From: Brachybacterium sp. UMB0905
GTDB lineage: Bacteria; Actinomycetota; Actinomycetes; Actinomycetales; Dermabacteraceae
Direction: 5' to 3'
Assembly: GCF_002871795.1 (NCBI RefSeq)
Contig: NZ_PNHL01000001.1
Span: 73,803-137,802, forward strand
Length of the DNA: 64,000 bases
The translations under genes were made by a program, and so were the position numbers. Of the stretch, positions 61,340 through 64,000 are shown one piece after another. How positions within the stretch are numbered: position 1 is the first letter of the stretch; every line of letters starts with the position of its first letter. The notes below the pieces were generated by a model. The model did not search any database. It had not been told where the DNA came from and saw only the letters and a list, made by a program, of their open reading frames with translations.

Positions 61340-63754
61340 ATGGCTTCCTCGAACCTCGGGCCCGGCACCGGCTCCGCGACCGGTGCACGCTCGCTGCCCG
61401 TCGCACTGGCACAGACGCTCTACCTGCTGCTGGGCATGCTCGCGGTGTCCGCGCTGGGCGGTGTGCTGCTGGCGGCGTTCTTCCTGCCGGCGGTCTCGGC
61501 CACCTCGGCGGTGGCCAAGGACGGCGTGGACCTGTTCGAGGCCTACCCCAGCGAGCTCGAGGTGGAGCCGCTGAACGAGGCCAGCCGGATCGAAGCGGCC
61601 GATGGGTCGCTGTTGGCGACGTTCTACACCGAGAACCGCATCATGGTGCCGCTGGAGGAGATCTCGCCGCACATGCAGCACGCGGTGATCGCCGTCGAGG
61701 ACCGCCGCTTCTATGAGCACGGCGGGGTGGATCCCAAGGGCATGGCCCGCGCCTTCGCGTCCAATGCGGCCGGTGGCGCCACCCAGGGCGGCTCCACCCT
61801 CACCCAGCAGTACGTGAAGAACGCGCTGCTGATGGATGCGGTCCAGCGCGGGGACCAGGATGCGCAGCTGGCGGCGACCGAGCAGACCTATGGGCGCAAG
61901 CTGCGCGAGGCCAAGCTCGCGATCTCCCTGGAGAAGAAATGGTCCAAGGACGAGATCCTCAACGCCTACCTCAACGTCGCCCAGTTCGGGCCCTCGCAGT
62001 ACGGGGTGGAGACCGGTGCGCGCCATTACTTCTCCAAGAGCGCCAAGGATCTGAACCCCGGTGAGGCCGCGCTGCTGGCGGGTATCACCAACGGCCCCAA
62101 CCAGTACGACCCGGTGAGCCATCCGAAGGCCGGCAAGAAGCGCCGCAACGAGGTGCTCTCCGACATGCTCCGCGAGGGCTACATCACCGAGGAGGAGCAC
62201 GAGAAGTACACCTCCCAGAACGTGAAGGACATGCTGAAGGTCCAGAACGTCCGCGCAGGCTGCGCGGACGCGGGCACCAGCGGCTTCTTCTGCGACTACG
62301 TCACGCGCTCCCTGCTGAACGACCCGGCGTTCGCTCCCACCTATGAGGAGCGGCGCAAGCTGCTGTACGGCGGCGGTCTGACCATCCGCACCACGCTGGA
62401 TCCGGCGATCCAGAAGCAGGCGGTGGACATCCTGCAGCGCAAGCTGCCGGGCGACTCGCCCAGCGGCTTCGGCCATTCGATTGTCACCGTCGAGCCCGGC
62501 AGCGGCAAGATCCTCACGATGGCGCAGAACCGGACGTTCAACCCGCACCAGGACATCAAGCCCGGTGAGACTGCGATCAATTACAACGTGCCGCAGGAGC
62601 TCGGCGGCTCCAGCGGCTTCCCGGTGGGCTCGACCTTCAAGCCCTTCGTGCTGCAGGCCTGGCTGGAGAGCGGTCGCAGCATCGCTGACACGGTGAGCAC
62701 CCGCCGCGAGAAGATGCCGAACTTCCCCGCTCGCTGCCTACCCAGCGGGGCGTGGCGGGAGAGCCCCGGGTACGACCCCGACAACGCCGTCTCGGTGACG
62801 CTGCAACCCCAGATGTCCGTCCTGGACTCCACGAAGTTCTCGATCAACACCTCCTACGCGAACATGGCCCGTCAGCTGGATCTGTGCGATATCGCGGAGA
62901 CGGCCCGGAACATCGGTGTGGTCCCGGCGACGTTCAACCCCTATGACCCCGCCACGTGGGAGATGTCCATCGAGGACGTCTACAAGACCGAGCTGGCGCC
63001 CTCCGTGGTGGTGCTCGGCGAGCTGCGGATCTCCGCGCTGGACATGGCCGCGGCCTACGCGACCTACGCGGCGGAGGGCACCTACTGCCGCCCCCAGGCG
63101 ATCACTGAAGTGATGGACCGTGACGGGGAGCCGATGGAGATCACCGGGGCGCAGTGCCACCAGGCGGTCGATAAGAAGGTCGCCGACACCATGGCCTACG
63201 TGTTGCAGCAGGATCTGGAGGATCCGCGGGCCACAGGCAAGGGCCGCGTCATCGAGGGCCATGCGGCCGGCGGCAAGACCGGCACCTCGGGCAGTCAGTT
63301 CCACACCTGGTACGTGGGCTTCACGCGGCAGATGTCCACGGCCGTGTGGTTCGGCCACCCGCAGGCCAACATCCGCCCCGGGGGCTTCCCTGTGGATGGT
63401 CAGGTGCTCCAGAGCGGCCAGGTGTGGGGCAACACCGTCTCCCTGCCCACCTGGCAGGAATACATGACGAACGTGCATCGCGACCTCCCGGCCAAGCCGT
63501 TCCCGTCCGCTCCCGCAGCCACGGACAACGCAGCGGGCGAGGCCGCGCAGCCGGGCGTCGTCCCGCAGGTGGCGGGCATGCGGATCCAGGAGGCCACCGC
63601 GGCGACGGAAGCCGCGGGGCTGCGCCCCGAGGTGCGGCAGGAGGCCAGCGACACCGTGAGCGACGGCTTCGTGATCCGCACCGAACCCGCTGCGGGCACG
63701 CGCCTGTCCGACGGCGAGACGGTCGTGATCATCCAGTCCTCCGGGCAGGGCTGA
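61340..63754 (+). CDS. Class A penicillin-binding protein with PASTA domain (PonA2-like)
   Basis: An 804-residue bifunctional peptidoglycan synthase. One N-terminal helix is followed by the glycosyltransferase (AVEDRRFYEHGGVDPKGMARA, about residues 119-140) and a transpeptidase with SxxK as STFKPF (about residue 431), SxN as SINTS and KTGTS (about residue 644). One PASTA domain (VPQVAGMRIQEATAATEAAGL) ends the protein. I chose ATG 61340 because TACATT is six bases upstream; the frame from 61292 is longer. Neighbours whiB and a metallophosphoesterase match the Rv3681c-Rv3683 order. Confidence 0.94.
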   Translation: MASSNLGPGTGSATGARSLPVALAQTLYLLLGMLAVSALGGVLLAAFFLPAVSATSAVAKDGVDLFEAYPSELEVEPLNEASRIEAADGSLLATFYTENRIMVPLEEISPHMQHAVIAVEDRRFYEHGGVDPKGMARAFASNAAGGATQGGSTLTQQYVKNALLMDAVQRGDQDAQLAATEQTYGRKLREAKLAISLEKKWSKDEILNAYLNVAQFGPSQYGVETGARHYFSKSAKDLNPGEAALLAGITNGPNQYDPVSHPKAGKKRRNEVLSDMLREGYITEEEHEKYTSQNVKDMLKVQNVRAGCADAGTSGFFCDYVTRSLLNDPAFAPTYEERRKLLYGGGLTIRTTLDPAIQKQAVDILQRKLPGDSPSGFGHSIVTVEPGSGKILTMAQNRTFNPHQDIKPGETAINYNVPQELGGSSGFPVGSTFKPFVLQAWLESGRSIADTVSTRREKMPNFPARCLPSGAWRESPGYDPDNAVSVTLQPQMSVLDSTKFSINTSYANMARQLDLCDIAETARNIGVVPATFNPYDPATWEMSIEDVYKTELAPSVVVLGELRISALDMAAAYATYAAEGTYCRPQAITEVMDRDGEPMEITGAQCHQAVDKKVADTMAYVLQQDLEDPRATGKGRVIEGHAAGGKTGTSGSQFHTWYVGFTRQMSTAVWFGHPQANIRPGGFPVDGQVLQSGQVWGNTVSLPTWQEYMTNVHRDLPAKPFPSAPAATDNAAGEAAQPGVVPQVAGMRIQEATAATEAAGLRPEVRQEASDTVSDGFVIRTEPAAGTRLSDGETVVIIQSSGQG

Positions 63755-63755
63755 T

Positions 63756-64000
63756 ATGCGCCGCCACCCCGCCGTCGGAGCCGGTGCTGCGCTCGGCGCG
63801 CTGGGCCTGACCGCCGCCGCGGCGGCGCATGTCTGGGCGCGCCATGTGGAGATCCACCGTTTCACCCTGCGTGAGGCAGAGCTGCGGATCCTGCCGCCCG
63901 GCGCCCGCCCGCTGCGACTGCTCCATATCAGCGATATCCATCTGCTGCCCGATCAGCGCCGCAAGCTGGATTTCCTCACCCACCTGTCCACGCTGCAGCC
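63756..64000 (+). CDS. Metallophosphoesterase, 3' end outside window
   Basis: The first 81 codons of a calcineurin-type phosphoesterase. An N-terminal hydrophobic segment (AVGAGAALGALGLTAAAAAHVW) is followed by LRLLHISDIHLLPDQRR, where Asp-x-His begins the metal site. It starts one base after the pbp stop and is probably co-transcribed, like Rv3683 with ponA2. The substrate is unknown. Confidence 0.88.
   Translation, partial: MRRHPAVGAGAALGALGLTAAAAAHVWARHVEIHRFTLREAELRILPPGARPLRLLHISDIHLLPDQRRKLDFLTHLSTLQ

Overview
The window is a very GC-rich chromosomal segment of an actinobacterium. Marker genes are a mycothiol synthase (mshD-like), a WhiB regulator, a Crp/GlxR-type regulator, an actinobacterial Tad/Flp pilus locus beside a DECH-box helicase, and a topoisomerase I without zinc fingers. 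Low-complexity Ala/Pro/Gly-rich protein tails and many leaderless starts fit the order Micrococcales. Dermabacteraceae (Brachybacterium-like) is my best guess and is inference only. No rRNA, tRNA, CRISPR array, prophage or intact transposon was seen. About 65 protein genes fill most of the sequence.

Layout. 1-5.3 kb: MFS transporter (cut by the window edge), hisC-type aminotransferase, a pair of small related proteins, a holin-like membrane protein, and a GntR(YtrA)/ABC/permease operon. 5.5-14.5 kb: purB, ppdK, an SDR, a CPBP protease, a rhodanese and an FtsX-type ABC pair. 14.9-19.3 kb: the phosphate uptake operon pstSCAB with a PHO box and an intercistronic hairpin. 19.5-27.5 kb: MutT1-type NUDIX/phosphatase, mshD, nitrobindin, YgfZ-type protein, a FUSC-type membrane protein and small membrane proteins. 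27.5-29.2 kb: an AbiEi/DUF559 nuclease-like gene bracketed by 59-bp palindromes. 29.3-35.4 kb: class II aldolase, an IS remnant, TrmH-family methyltransferase, DedA, zinc metallopeptidase, pyrE, SDR and xth.

35.8-43 kb: tadZ, tadA, a fused tadB-tadC, a Flp-like pilin, two TadE-like pseudopilins and a convergent DECH helicase. 43-48.5 kb: methyltransferase, PAP2 phosphatase, topA. 48.7-53.3 kb: an alpha-glucoside-type ABC importer and a Gfo/Idh/MocA oxidoreductase. 53.3-64 kb: tmk, holB, DUF3027, cold-shock protein, CoA-pyrophosphatase-type NUDIX, nth, crp, MBL hydrolase, RidA, DUF4177, whiB, a PASTA penicillin-binding protein and a metallophosphoesterase (cut by the window edge). From the tad locus to the right edge the gene content resembles the Mycobacterium tuberculosis block Rv3644c-Rv3683.

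The most interesting signal is a promoter architecture shared by two loci 8 kb apart. The DUF559 gene and the tad operon both carry TCCTCCACA and TCATCCACA repeats 17 bp apart, a CACNNT hexamer and a start codon, all at identical spacing. This suggests one regulon linking a nuclease-like protein to Flp pili; a link to DNA uptake is speculative. Other structure not explained by genes includes a family of palindromes with an 11-nt loop, several minisatellites at gene ends, a widely repeated CCGACGGG octamer, and about 15 starts that look leaderless (-10 hexamer 6-7 nt before the ATG).
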